From contig NZ_JAHKPJ010000002.1 of assembly GCF_018860345.1 (NCBI RefSeq), forward strand, positions 73,024-137,023: 64,000 bases of DNA. Reading direction: 5' to 3'. The stretch's first letter is position 1. Each line of letters starts with the position of its first letter. A program made the translations under genes and the position numbers. This document shows, in pieces, positions 36,449 to 46,738 of the stretch. The notes under the pieces are model-generated. The model was given only the letters and a program-made list of their open reading frames with translations. It was not told the origin of the DNA and searched no databases. The DNA comes from Psychrosphaera sp. F3M07 (GTDB taxonomy: Bacteria; Pseudomonadota; Gammaproteobacteria; Enterobacterales; Alteromonadaceae).

Positions 36449-37489
36449 ATGAAGTCACCTATGTTGAATACAATGTTTAAAAATATCCTCTCAATTATGC
36501 TTGTTGGTACAGTATTTACCGCTGTTGCACAACAACCTACAGCCGCAATGAAATCAAAATTAGCGCCAAAGCAACTAATGACAGATATTACGCTTGCGGG
36601 TTCTAAGTTGGTTGCGGTAGGTGAAAGAGGGCATATTTTAATTTCTGAGGATGGTGAGCAATGGCAACAAGCCAATGTTCCTGTCAATGTATTGTTAACG
36701 TCCATTGATTTCAAAAACGATAATGTTGGTTTTGTAACTGGTCACGATGCAACCTTATTAAAAACCACAGATGGTGGTTTAAACTGGTCAATTGTGAATT
36801 ACCAGCCAGAGCTTGATAAACCATTACTAGATATTAAAGTCCTGAATAATAATGTGATTGCTGTTGGGGCGTACGGCTTGTTCTTGCAATCGACAGATGC
36901 AGGAGAAACATGGCAGGACTCTTTTCAAGATGAATTATTAATTGAAGACGATCGACTTTATTTAGAAGAATTAAAAGAGTTCGAACCAGATACCTACATT
37001 AAAGAAAGACAATATATGCTGCCGCATTTCAATAGCATCAATGTGATAGGTGAAGAGTTATATATCGCAGGTGAAGCAGGCTTTTTGGCAAACAGTGATG
37101 TAAATGGCGCAGATTGGCAGGTAATTGAAACTGATTATTTTGGTTCTTATTTTTCCATAGTTAAAGTGGAAGACTCATTATTATTAGCCGGATTACGCGG
37201 TAATTTGTTTAAAAGTGAAGACGACGGTGAATCTTGGCGCTTATTAAACACCGGGGTTAAAGCAACCATCAACTCAGCCTTCAAAGATAGCCAGGTTACG
37301 TATTTTTTCGCTAATTCTGGAAATGTTTTTTATACCTTAGATAATGAAGTAATTAACAATTATGTCCTCGATGATGGTAAAGCGGTAATGGCAGGTGTTG
37401 TACTAAATAACTTTGTATATCTAGCGACAGAAGCGGGCATCAAAAAAGTCCCTACCAGCGAATTCACTTCAAATAAAGCAAGAGATTAA
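36449..37489 (+). CDS. YCF48/BNR-repeat exported protein
   Basis: A 346-residue exported protein with a hydrophobic signal region (about 9-27, ending FTAVAQ). The body consists of repeated blades with Asp-box-like turns: ISEDGEQW, KTTDGGLNW, QSTDAGETW and KSEDDGESW. This is the YCF48/HCF136-like propeller class (HCF136 assists photosystem II assembly), so a periplasmic assembly-factor role is an analogy only. The start could also be an internal ATG at 36461 or 36473. It is followed 4 bp later by the RND gene. Confidence 0.88.
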   Translation: MKSPMLNTMFKNILSIMLVGTVFTAVAQQPTAAMKSKLAPKQLMTDITLAGSKLVAVGERGHILISEDGEQWQQANVPVNVLLTSIDFKNDNVGFVTGHDATLLKTTDGGLNWSIVNYQPELDKPLLDIKVLNNNVIAVGAYGLFLQSTDAGETWQDSFQDELLIEDDRLYLEELKEFEPDTYIKERQYMLPHFNSINVIGEELYIAGEAGFLANSDVNGADWQVIETDYFGSYFSIVKVEDSLLLAGLRGNLFKSEDDGESWRLLNTGVKATINSAFKDSQVTYFFANSGNVFYTLDNEVINNYVLDDGKAVMAGVVLNNFVYLATEAGIKKVPTSEFTSNKARD

Positions 37490-37493
37490 ATAG

Positions 37494-39815
37494 ATGTTTG
37501 TTAAAAGTATAGAGCAGTTCTTATTCAAGCAACGAGCCTTTGTTATTGGTATTTTTACAGCGATAACGTTGGTTTTAGGTTATCAAGCTTCCAATATTCA
37601 CTTAGATGCTTCATTCAATAAAAATATTCCGCTCAACCATGAGTATATGAAAACCTATGTTAAACATAGTGCTGATTTCGGTGGCGCAAACTCTATCTAC
37701 ATTTCGGTGTGTGATAAAGAAGGGGATATATTCAACCCTGAGTTTTTTGAGTCTTTAAAAGCCGTTCATGATCAATTATTTTTTATTCCTGGGGTTAATA
37801 GAACCTTAGTATCTTCATTATATTCACCATCTACACGTTTTATCGAAGTGGTTGAAGATGGTTTTGCCGGTGGTCCAGTTATTCCTGCAGATTTCCAAGC
37901 AGACAAAGCTGGTTTAAAACAAGTTAAACAAAATATTGAAAAAGCAGGAATAATCGGACGTATGGTTGCGGATGATTATTCGTGTGCAATGGTTTCTAGC
38001 CAATTGTTGGAAACCAATCCAGATACAGGTGAAAAACTTGACAGTATCGCCTTAGCACAACGTTTAGAAACTGAGATAAGAAGTCAGTTCGAAAATGATA
38101 AAACATCAATACACATCATTGGTTTCGCTAAGATGATTGGTGATGTTGCATCAGGTGCAAAAGACGTTGTTATGTTTTTTGCAGTGGCCATTGTGATCAC
38201 TGCGTTAATGGTTTGGATATTTATCCGCTCAACGGTATTAACAATATTACCAATAGTGTGTTCTATTATTGCTGTAATCTGGCAGTTGGGTATGTTAAAC
38301 ACCTTAGGGTTTGGATTAGATCCTATGTCTATTTTGGTACCGTTTTTAGTCTTTGCTATCGGTGTGAGCCATGGTGTGCAAATGATTAACTCCATTGGTA
38401 AACGAGTACATGAAGGCTTTACCGCGAAACAAGCCTGTAGCGCTAGCTTTTGTACTTTATTAATCCCAGGTGGAATAGCGTTAATGTCTGACACAGTTGG
38501 CTTCTTAACGCTATTAACTATTGATATAGGGATAATCAAAGAGTTGGCAATAACCGCCAGTTTAGGTGTGGCAGTTATCATCTTTACCAACTTATTTTTA
38601 ATGCCGGTATTAGCGTCTTATATTGATTTTGATAAGCGATTCAAAGCGCTGCCCGCCGACAGTCACGACCATTTATGGCGTGCCATGTCTAGTGTAACTA
38701 AACCTAAAAATGCAGCAATTATTTTAGCCATTACCGCAGCGTTATATGGATTTGGTTGGGTTAAAAGCCAAGAGATGAAAATTGGCGATATGAAAGCGGG
38801 CGCTCCTTCGTTACATGAAGAAAGCCGTTATAACCAAGATACGTTTTTAATTACCGATCGTTATGCAATTTCAACCGACATTCTAAAAGTCATTGTTGAG
38901 ATCCATGATGATAATCCAGATGACGAAAAAACGTTCGATTGTACCAGCCATCAAACCATGGACTTGATTGACCAGTTCCAATGGCGTTTAAGTAACGTAG
39001 AAGGGGTTCAGTCAGCAATTAGTTTATCGACAGTTGCGAAAGTCGTTAATACTGGTTACAACGAAGGCAATTTAAAATGGCGTTCATTGCCACGTAATAG
39101 CTCGACATTAGTGCAATCGACTGCTCGTATTGAAACCAGCACTGGGTTATTAAACCGTAACTGTAGTGTGATGCCTATCGTATTGTTTTTAGAAGATCAC
39201 AAAGCTGAAACGATTGAACGTATTATTACTGAAATCAAAACGGCTAAATCTGAAATGGAAACTGACCAAGTTAAGTTTATGCTGGCATCAGGAGCCGCAG
39301 GCGTTATGGCAGCAACGAATGAAGCCGTAGAAGCCGCTCAAGTGCCAATGCTTTGGTATGTGTATGGTGCGGTGATTATATTATGTTTAATTAGTTTCCG
39401 TTCTGTTAAAGCCACCGTTGCTGTAGTACTGCCATTGTTTGTGGTCTCGACATTAGCCCAAGCATTAATGACTTACTTAGAAATTGGATTAACGGTTTCA
39501 ACCATGCCAGTTATTGCCTTAGGTGTTGGTATTGGTGTGGATTATGGTATTTATATTCTATCCACCATGATTGATGCATTAAGAAATGGTAACAGCTTAA
39601 CGCAAAGTTATTTCTTAGCCCTTAAAGAGCGTGGTAGTGCTGTATTATTCACTGGATTGACCTTAGCAATAGGTGTAAGTACATGGGTATTCTCAGCGCT
39701 TAAATTCCAAGTTGATATGGGTATATTGTTAACCTTTATGTTCTTAGTGAACATGTTGGGGGCCGTCATTATTTTGCCTGCTTTGGCATCTGTTCTTTGG
39801 CGTAAAGAAAAGTAA
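37494..39815 (+). CDS. RND-superfamily (MMPL-type) transporter
   Basis: A 773-residue inner-membrane RND permease with two repeats, each of one N-terminal membrane segment, a large periplasmic loop and five more segments. The second-half motif GVGIGVDYGIYILSTMIDAL and the first-half GVSHGVQMINSIGK carry the usual helix-4 region. It resembles MMPL/HpnN-like hydrophobic lipid exporters rather than AcrB: there is no adjacent membrane-fusion protein or TolC. It is 4 bp from the YCF48 gene and a terminator follows. Confidence 0.9.
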   Translation: MFVKSIEQFLFKQRAFVIGIFTAITLVLGYQASNIHLDASFNKNIPLNHEYMKTYVKHSADFGGANSIYISVCDKEGDIFNPEFFESLKAVHDQLFFIPGVNRTLVSSLYSPSTRFIEVVEDGFAGGPVIPADFQADKAGLKQVKQNIEKAGIIGRMVADDYSCAMVSSQLLETNPDTGEKLDSIALAQRLETEIRSQFENDKTSIHIIGFAKMIGDVASGAKDVVMFFAVAIVITALMVWIFIRSTVLTILPIVCSIIAVIWQLGMLNTLGFGLDPMSILVPFLVFAIGVSHGVQMINSIGKRVHEGFTAKQACSASFCTLLIPGGIALMSDTVGFLTLLTIDIGIIKELAITASLGVAVIIFTNLFLMPVLASYIDFDKRFKALPADSHDHLWRAMSSVTKPKNAAIILAITAALYGFGWVKSQEMKIGDMKAGAPSLHEESRYNQDTFLITDRYAISTDILKVIVEIHDDNPDDEKTFDCTSHQTMDLIDQFQWRLSNVEGVQSAISLSTVAKVVNTGYNEGNLKWRSLPRNSSTLVQSTARIETSTGLLNRNCSVMPIVLFLEDHKAETIERIITEIKTAKSEMETDQVKFMLASGAAGVMAATNEAVEAAQVPMLWYVYGAVIILCLISFRSVKATVAVVLPLFVVSTLAQALMTYLEIGLTVSTMPVIALGVGIGVDYGIYILSTMIDALRNGNSLTQSYFLALKERGSAVLFTGLTLAIGVSTWVFSALKFQVDMGILLTFMFLVNMLGAVIILPALASVLWRKEK

Positions 39816-39864
39816 ACAAATAAAATGTGATTATTTTATTTAGTTTTTTGTGAATAAATATATT

Positions 39865-39890
39865 AAAAAGCGGCGTAAAGCCGCTTTTTT
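39865..39890 (+). terminator. Terminator after the RND gene
   Basis: A perfect 10-bp stem (AAAAAGCGGC / GCCGCTTTTT) with a 5-nt loop and T-tail, about 50 bp after the stop codon. Confidence 0.9.
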
Positions 39891-40099
39891 ATTTACCCCC
39901 TCTGCATATCTTTTGATTTCTAACTAATCTATTGAATTCTTTAGTGTTACTACCAGTCATAATCTACTTCTCTAATTTAATAAATAGGTCTAAACTGAGG
40001 GTAATTCATCATTTTACTGGGCGTTAAGCCTGTTTGTATGAAGACTGAGTTCGTCAATTCAACAATAATTATAAGTTTTATAATAAAAAGGAAACTGTA

Positions 40100-43000
40100 A
40101 TGACCTTATTACGTAATTCCTCATCGGTGATCCTTAAGAACGTCGCCAAATTAATAAATGAGAAGTTACCCGCCGAACGTCAAAAATTGGTCGAAGATTT
40201 TGCCTCACGCTTGTTTGAAAACATGGCGTCGGAAGATTTAGATAGACGAATTGACGTAGATTTGTACGGCGCATCTCTTAGTCTATTTAATGCTTTTAAC
40301 GAGGCATTTGAAGATGAGCCTGTTATCCGAGTATTTAATCCTGAACTAGGCGCAGACGGTTGGCAGTCAGAACACACCATAGTGCAAATTGTGGTTAATG
40401 ACTTGCCGTTTTTAGTTGACTCGGTTCGTATGGCGTTAAACCGTTTATCAATCACATCGCACTTGTTATTACATACTCCAGTAAAAGTGAATAGAGATAA
40501 AAGCGGCCAAGTAACTGAATTCATCGATTTAAAAGCGGGCACTGGTACTCATCAGCAAACTGTATTTCTGATTGAAATAGACCGTCAAGGCGATAAAAAA
40601 CAATTAAGCTCTTTAACCAAAGAGTTAGCCTCAGTACTTGATGATGTTGGTATTGCAGTTCAAGATTGGAAACCAATACAAGAGAAGTTGGCTGCTTGTA
40701 TCAATGAAGTCAAAAAATCAAAAGTATCCAATAAAGAAAATTTAAAAACCAGCTTAGCGTTTTTAGATTGGATTGCCGATCATAACTTTACTTTAATGGG
40801 TTATCGTGAGTATGCCGTGTCTGCTGTTAAAGGCGACACTTTAGTTCAAGGTATAGACGATACCTCTCTTGGCCTAATGAAAAATAGACCAAGTACTGAC
40901 AGATTATTATCTGAGTTATCACATACCGGCAGAGCTGAAGCGTTGTCTGATAATTTATTAGTGTTAACTAAAACCAATTCTCAATCACGAGTTCATCGTC
41001 CGGCGTATTTAGATTATATCGGGATTAAAAAATTAGATGCTCAAGGTAATGTAATTGGTGAATACCGATTTGTTGGTTTATATGCGGCAAGTTTATATAA
41101 CTCAAGTGTTAAAGACATTCCGTTATTAAATGAAAAAATTAATCGTATTACTGAAAATAGCTCATTTGCCAAAGAAACCCATGGTTATAAAGCGCTATTA
41201 AATGTTCTAGAAACCTATCCTAGAGATGAGTTGATTCAGGCTACGGATGAACATTTACACGAAGTCGCCATGGGTGTTTTGCAGATGCAAGAACGCGATA
41301 TGACGAAACTATTTATTCGTAAAGATACCTATAGTCGTTTCTATTCTTGTATGGTGTTTGTTCGTCGTGAACGCTACAACACTAAACTTCGTAAAGATAC
41401 CCAAGACATATTACGTGAAGCGATAGGCAGCGATGGTGAAGTTGAATTCACTACTTACTTTTCAGAATCACCTTTAGCGAGAACACATTATATTGTTCGA
41501 GCTAATAAACAAGATGTTGAAATTAACGTGAAAGAAATCGAGAATAATTTGATAGAAGCGGCTAAAACATGGGACGATAAATTAGCAACAGCCTTAACGA
41601 AAACGTTTGGTGGTGCTAAAGGTAAAGAACTTGCTACTCGTTACAATAAATCCTTCCCAAGAAGCTACAAAGAGGCAGTATTGCCTTCTACAGCAACGGT
41701 TGATGTTACGTATTTAGAAAAACTAAATAATGATAACAAATTGGAAATGTTGTTTTATCGTTCACAAGAAGCGACTGAAAAGAACGCCGTTCGTTTAAGT
41801 TTATTCCACAAAGATGAGCCAATTCACTTATCCGACGTATTGCCAATTTTAGAAAACTTTGGTTTACGTGTTATTGGTGAAACGCCATATGCCGTTGCCA
41901 CTGAAACCGGTGAACATTGGATCATGGACTTCACCATGACGTTAACCAATGGTGATAACTCAGACTTTGAAAAAACACAGCAATTATTCCAACAAGCGTT
42001 TGCCGCAGTTTGGAGTAATCAGTTAGAAAATGATGGTTTTAACCGTCTAATTCTAGGCGCTAAATTAAGTGGTCGCCAAGCATCAATCATACGTGCATAC
42101 GCAAAATATATGCGTCAAATTGGTGTGACATTCTCACAAAGTTATATTGAGTCTACGTTTGACCGTTATCCTCAAATTGCGGGTAAATTGGTCACGTTAT
42201 TTACTCATAAATTTAAGCCAAATAAAGACAGCGTTAAAAAGTACGACAAAACTAAAGATGAGATATTAGTTGAGTTAGATAACGTAGGTAACTTAGATGA
42301 TGATCGTATTATACGTTTATACATCACGTTAATGGATGCAACGTTACGTACCAACTTCTACCAAGCAGCAGCCGATGGTTCAGAAAAACCGTATATCTCA
42401 TTTAAGTTATTGCCTTCGTTAATTCCAGAAGTGCCATTACCAAAACCTAAATTTGAAATATTCGTATATAGCCCTCGTATTGAAGGTGTGCATTTACGTG
42501 GTGGTAAAGTTGCGCGTGGTGGATTACGTTGGTCAGACCGTATGGAAGACTTCCGTACAGAAGTTTTAGGCTTAGTAAAAGCTCAACAAGTTAAAAACAC
42601 GGTTATCGTTCCTAATGGTTCAAAAGGTGGTTTTGTTTGTAAACAAATGCCAACTGAAGGCGGCCGAGATGCCTTTTTTGCTGAAGGGCAAGAGTGTTAC
42701 CGTACATTCATTAGAGGTTTGTTAGATTTAACTGACAACATTGTACATGGTGAAGTTGTGCCTCCTAAAGATGTTGTTCGTCATGATGAAGACGATACCT
42801 ATTTAGTGGTTGCGGCAGATAAAGGGACTGCAACCTTCTCAGATATCGCTAATGCTATTTCAGAAGAATATAACTTCTGGTTAGGGGACGCGTTTGCATC
42901 TGGTGGCAGTGTTGGTTACGACCATAAGAAAATGGGTATTACTGCTCGTGGTGCTTGGGAATCCGTTAAACGTCATTTCCGCGAAATGGGCATTGATTGT

Positions 43001-44926
43001 CAAACTACAGATTTCACTTGTGTTGCTGTAGGTGATATGGCTGGTGATGTATTTGGTAACGGTATGTTGTTATCCAAACATATACGCTTGCAAGGTGCAT
43101 TTAACCATATGCATATTTTCATTGACCCAAATCCAGACTCAGCTACATCTTATCCAGAACGTCGTCGATTATTCGATTTGCCACGTTCTTCTTGGGAAGA
43201 CTACGATACAAAACTGATTTCAAACGGTGGCGGCATTTTCTTACGTAGTGCAAAATCTATTACGTTAACGCCAGAAATGAAAAAAATGTTGGGTACTAAA
43301 AAAATCAGCATGACACCTAACGAATTGATCAGAGGTTTGTTAACCATGGAAGTTGATCTTCTGTGGAATGGTGGTATCGGTACTTATCTTAAATCTAAAT
43401 ATGAAACAGATGCTCAAGTAGGCGACCGTGCAACGGATTTAGTTCGTATCAATGGTGCTGAGCTTAAAGCAAAAGTATTTGGTGAAGGTGGTAATTTAGG
43501 TGCTACCCAATTAGGTCGTATTGAATATGCACAAAGTGGTGGCCGAATTAATACCGACTTCGTTGATAACGTAGGTGGTGTTGATTGTTCAGATAACGAA
43601 GTTAACATTAAAATATTGTTAAACCAGTTAGTTACTGAAGGTGAATTAACCAAAAAACATCGTGATCAGTTACTTTATGACATGACAGACGACGTATCTA
43701 AAATTGTATTAAAAGACTGTTACCGTCAAACCCATACTATTTCAGTTACTGAATTAAAAGGCGCGAGTTTGTTAAAAGAGCAAATGCGCTTTATTCACGC
43801 CCTTGAAAAAAGTGGCAAGTTAGATCGTGAAATAGAGTTCTTGCCTTCAGACGAAGCTATTGCTGAACGTCAAGTATTAGGACAAGGGTTTACTCGTCCA
43901 GAATTAGCGGTATTAGTTGCTTACGGTAAAATGGTATTAAAAGAACAGTTTGCTATTGATGAAATTGATCAAAATCCATATTACTTAAACCTATTAATTG
44001 AAGCGTTTCCGCCGAAGTTACAGGAAAACTACAGAGAACAAATCCAAAAACATCCACTGCGCAAAGAGATCATTGCTACTAAGTTAGCTAATGAAGTGGT
44101 GAATGATATGGGTTTAAACTTTGTTGAGCGAATGAAAGAAGAAACGGGTGCCTCAGTTGAAGAAATACTGACTTGTTACATGATGGCACGTGAAGTATTC
44201 GACTTACCAAAATACTGGTCTCAAATTGAAGCGTTAGACAATAAAATACCGGCCATTGTACAAACAGAAATGTTGCATCAAATGCGTCGTACCGTTCGTC
44301 GTACCGCGCGTTGGTTCCTAAGACATAGAAATAAATCTCTGGGCTTAGAACAAACGATTGAGTTCTATAAAGGTACGTTTGACCGATTAAGCACTAATTT
44401 ACCAGAGTACTTAATTGAATCGGAAGCTAAGAAACTAACTGCAGCTGAAAGTGATTTTGTGAAAGAAGGCGCACCAAAAGAATTGGCCGCTTATATTGCG
44501 CAATTAAGTTCAATCTTCTCTGCAATGGACATAGCGGATGTGGCTCAAAGTATGAACAAAGATGTAGACTTAGTGACTAAACTTTACTTTAGATTAGGCG
44601 CTAAACTTGGTTTACATTGGTTCTTAGATCAAATTACCAATCAACCGGTTGCAAATCACTGGCAAGCCCTTGCTCGTGCTAGTTACCGCGAAGAACTAGA
44701 TTGGCAGCAACGTGCGTTAACGTCTGCTGTCCTTCATTTTGATCAAACGAGCACAGACAGTGAAGAAATGTTTGAAAACTGGTTAGCCGAATTTAAACAA
44801 ATTCTTGGCCGCTGGAATCAAATGTTAGCTGAATTTAAAACCTCAGATAGTCATGAGTTTGCTAAGTTCTCCGTGGCGTTACGTGAACTTATGTTATTAA
44901 GTCATCACTGTGAGTCTTCAGTTTAA
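40100..44926 (+). CDS. Large NAD-specific glutamate dehydrogenase
   Basis: A 1608-residue enzyme of the 180-kDa class that converts glutamate to 2-oxoglutarate and ammonia with NAD, feeding glutamate catabolism. The size matches the class (Pseudomonas GdhB type). Long regulatory N-terminal segments carry ACT-like modules. The catalytic part is recognised from ARGGLRWSDRMEDFRTEVLG, VKNTVIVPNGSKGGFV and FGEGGNLGATQLGR. AAGGAAA lies upstream of the ATG. It is alone, ended by a terminator before pyrD. Confidence 0.95.
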   Translation: MTLLRNSSSVILKNVAKLINEKLPAERQKLVEDFASRLFENMASEDLDRRIDVDLYGASLSLFNAFNEAFEDEPVIRVFNPELGADGWQSEHTIVQIVVNDLPFLVDSVRMALNRLSITSHLLLHTPVKVNRDKSGQVTEFIDLKAGTGTHQQTVFLIEIDRQGDKKQLSSLTKELASVLDDVGIAVQDWKPIQEKLAACINEVKKSKVSNKENLKTSLAFLDWIADHNFTLMGYREYAVSAVKGDTLVQGIDDTSLGLMKNRPSTDRLLSELSHTGRAEALSDNLLVLTKTNSQSRVHRPAYLDYIGIKKLDAQGNVIGEYRFVGLYAASLYNSSVKDIPLLNEKINRITENSSFAKETHGYKALLNVLETYPRDELIQATDEHLHEVAMGVLQMQERDMTKLFIRKDTYSRFYSCMVFVRRERYNTKLRKDTQDILREAIGSDGEVEFTTYFSESPLARTHYIVRANKQDVEINVKEIENNLIEAAKTWDDKLATALTKTFGGAKGKELATRYNKSFPRSYKEAVLPSTATVDVTYLEKLNNDNKLEMLFYRSQEATEKNAVRLSLFHKDEPIHLSDVLPILENFGLRVIGETPYAVATETGEHWIMDFTMTLTNGDNSDFEKTQQLFQQAFAAVWSNQLENDGFNRLILGAKLSGRQASIIRAYAKYMRQIGVTFSQSYIESTFDRYPQIAGKLVTLFTHKFKPNKDSVKKYDKTKDEILVELDNVGNLDDDRIIRLYITLMDATLRTNFYQAAADGSEKPYISFKLLPSLIPEVPLPKPKFEIFVYSPRIEGVHLRGGKVARGGLRWSDRMEDFRTEVLGLVKAQQVKNTVIVPNGSKGGFVCKQMPTEGGRDAFFAEGQECYRTFIRGLLDLTDNIVHGEVVPPKDVVRHDEDDTYLVVAADKGTATFSDIANAISEEYNFWLGDAFASGGSVGYDHKKMGITARGAWESVKRHFREMGIDCQTTDFTCVAVGDMAGDVFGNGMLLSKHIRLQGAFNHMHIFIDPNPDSATSYPERRRLFDLPRSSWEDYDTKLISNGGGIFLRSAKSITLTPEMKKMLGTKKISMTPNELIRGLLTMEVDLLWNGGIGTYLKSKYETDAQVGDRATDLVRINGAELKAKVFGEGGNLGATQLGRIEYAQSGGRINTDFVDNVGGVDCSDNEVNIKILLNQLVTEGELTKKHRDQLLYDMTDDVSKIVLKDCYRQTHTISVTELKGASLLKEQMRFIHALEKSGKLDREIEFLPSDEAIAERQVLGQGFTRPELAVLVAYGKMVLKEQFAIDEIDQNPYYLNLLIEAFPPKLQENYREQIQKHPLRKEIIATKLANEVVNDMGLNFVERMKEETGASVEEILTCYMMAREVFDLPKYWSQIEALDNKIPAIVQTEMLHQMRRTVRRTARWFLRHRNKSLGLEQTIEFYKGTFDRLSTNLPEYLIESEAKKLTAAESDFVKEGAPKELAAYIAQLSSIFSAMDIADVAQSMNKDVDLVTKLYFRLGAKLGLHWFLDQITNQPVANHWQALARASYREELDWQQRALTSAVLHFDQTSTDSEEMFENWLAEFKQILGRWNQMLAEFKTSDSHEFAKFSVALRELMLLSHHCESSV

Positions 44927-44995
44927 AGGGTCACAAAACCAGACCAAAAATAGGCAATGAATTGACTAACAATTTAATGCCTAAATCTATAAAAT

Positions 44996-45029
44996 ACGCC
45001 TCATGAAATTAATTCAGAGGCGTTTTTTT
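44996..45029 (+). terminator. Terminator after the glutamate dehydrogenase gene
   Basis: ACGCCTC/GAGGCGT (44996-45002 and 45017-45023) with an inner TGAA/TTCA pairing is followed by seven T's. Confidence 0.88.
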
Positions 45030-45075
45030 ATTTCTCTGTTTTAACTCCGAATTATAAATCCAAAGGATGCTTAGA

Positions 45076-46083
45076 ATGTTATTTGAATTAGCCAAAAAGT
45101 TTATGTTCACCCAAGACGCAGAATGGGCGCATGAATTTGCGTTAAACAGCTTTAAACGATTTGCTAACACGCCACTTAGCTTAGCTTGGAGACAAACGGT
45201 ACAAGATAAGCCGGTTGAGTTATTGGGTATGACATTCCCAAATCCGGTCGGACTTGCAGCAGGTTTAGATAAAAATGGTGAATGTATAGATGCATTTGGT
45301 CAAATGGGGTTTGGCTTTGTTGAAATTGGCACGGTAACGCCAGTAGGGCAAGCGGGAAATCCAAAACCTCGCATATTCCGTTTACCAGAACAAAACGCCA
45401 TCATTAATAGAATGGGCTTTAATAATCACGGTGTAGATAACTTAATAGAAAATGTTAAGAAATCTAACTTCAAAGGAATTTTAGGTATCAATATTGGCAA
45501 AAATAAAGATACGCCAAATGAAACGGGTCATGAAGATTATGTGATCTGTATGCAAAAGGTGTATCAATATGCTGATTATATTACCGTGAATATTTCTTCT
45601 CCAAATACGCCAGGTTTACGTGATTTACAATTTGGCGATTCGTTGAATACTTTATTGTCAGCGGTAAAAGAACAACAAACTTTATTAAACAAAGAACACG
45701 GCAAATACGTACCTGTGTTAGTTAAGATCGCACCGGATATGGACGACGTTGCAATTGAGCAAGTTGTTGAATGTATTGTCTCTGAAGGCATGGATGGCAT
45801 TATTGCTACTAATACCACCTTATCTCGTGAAGCGGTTAAAGGCTTAAAACACGCAGAAGAAGCGGGCGGATTAAGTGGTAACCCTGTAACCGATATGAGC
45901 ACAGAAGTAATACGTAAAATCCGTCAGATCAATGCAGATATTCCAATTATCGGTGTTGGTGGGATTAACGATGCACAAACCGCTAAAGATAAATTGGCAG
46001 CTGGTGCAAACTTAGTTCAAGTTTATACCAATTTCATTTATCAAGGACCTAAGTTGATAAAACAGATAGTGAATAATCTATAA
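45076..46083 (+). CDS. pyrD: Dihydroorotate dehydrogenase, quinone-dependent
   Basis: Oxidises dihydroorotate to orotate with quinone at the inner membrane, in pyrimidine synthesis. The ATG at 45076 follows AAGGA by 8 nt and gives 335 residues. This start places the catalytic base at Ser175 (NISSPNTPG), as in the E. coli class 2 enzyme. The N-terminal amphipathic helix ([10 protein letters not shown]) is the membrane-binding part, and IGVGGI and [13 protein letters not shown] bind FMN. zapC follows, as in E. coli. Confidence 0.96.
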   Translation: MLFELAKKFMFTQDAEWAHEFALNSFKRFANTPLSLAWRQTVQDKPVELLGMTFPNPVGLAAGLDKNGECIDAFGQMGFGFVEIGTVTPVGQAGNPKPRIFRLPEQNAIINRMGFNNHGVDNLIENVKKSNFKGILGINIGKNKDTPNETGHEDYVICMQKVYQYADYITVNISSPNTPGLRDLQFGDSLNTLLSAVKEQQTLLNKEHGKYVPVLVKIAPDMDDVAIEQVVECIVSEGMDGIIATNTTLSREAVKGLKHAEEAGGLSGNPVTDMSTEVIRKIRQINADIPIIGVGGINDAQTAKDKLAAGANLVQVYTNFIYQGPKLIKQIVNNL

Positions 46084-46099
46084 ATAGTAATGTCTGATT

Positions 46100-46132
46100 A
46101 CACGCTAGTTCAGTTTGATTAGCCGTGTTTTT
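46100..46132 (+). terminator. Weak terminator after pyrD
   Basis: ACACG...CGTGT with an added CTA/TAG pairing and one bulge, then five T's. It may reduce readthrough into zapC. Confidence 0.45.
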
Positions 46133-46213
46133 GGTTATGGCTGGAATTGCGTAACCAAGTCAGTTACATTAATTTACTAGATACGTTAATAGAGTTTAAT
46201 TAGGTGGTGTTTT

Positions 46214-46738
46214 TTGCAAAACAACTTGGTCAATTGGTATTGGAAAATAGATGTAAATTCTGAACAACTTGTTTTGTGTTTATCTAGTGATATTCATTTT
46301 CCAACACTTTTTTGTCGCCAACAGGTATCGTCATTGACGTCACCACAATGTGCATTTACCACAGAAGATGCTGAGTTATATAGCGCATTTCGTGATTTGT
46401 TAGGTACAACGAATTTAAATCAAGAAGCGCAGTTTACACTTGCGATAAATGCGACTGCAGCGTGTAACTACTTAACACCTTGTGCGACTAAAAGTTGGTT
46501 TTTTGAAACCTTAAGTAAAGATAAAAAGACTTTTGAATGTGGTGATATAGTGGAAACACAGTCGTTAACGCTTGGTTATTATTTAGTGTTAGACAGCGAC
46601 CCTTTAACATCTACCATTATTCTATTATCACAAAAACAACAAGTTGACTCCAACCGAGTGTTTAATCAGGGTCAAGTACTTAAAGTACACAATGACCGTT
46701 TAGAAAAGAAATCAAATATTGAGTTATTAACATTATGA
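46214..46738 (+). CDS. zapC: Cell division protein ZapC
   Basis: A cytosolic FtsZ-associated protein that promotes FtsZ bundling in E. coli. The 174 residues match ZapC in key segments: NWYWKID at the N-terminus, INATAACNYLTPCATKSWFF in the middle and GQVLKVHNDRLEKK near the end. Its place right after pyrD also matches E. coli. The start is a TTG at 46214, with AGGTGGTG just upstream, and no ATG lies in a plausible place. Its stop overlaps the deoB start by 4 bp (ATGA), an unusual partner. Confidence 0.85.
   Translation: MQNNLVNWYWKIDVNSEQLVLCLSSDIHFPTLFCRQQVSSLTSPQCAFTTEDAELYSAFRDLLGTTNLNQEAQFTLAINATAACNYLTPCATKSWFFETLSKDKKTFECGDIVETQSLTLGYYLVLDSDPLTSTIILLSQKQQVDSNRVFNQGQVLKVHNDRLEKKSNIELLTL

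Noticed and set aside
38084-38590. Minus-strand 168-aa open frame inside the RND gene
   Set aside because: Antisense shadow of the membrane-segment-rich coding strand; no start context or family motif.
37494-39815. Classical AcrB-type drug efflux pump
   Set aside because: At 773 residues it is shorter than AcrB-like pumps, and no membrane-fusion or TolC gene lies nearby; the context is DUF1302/DUF1329/YCF48.
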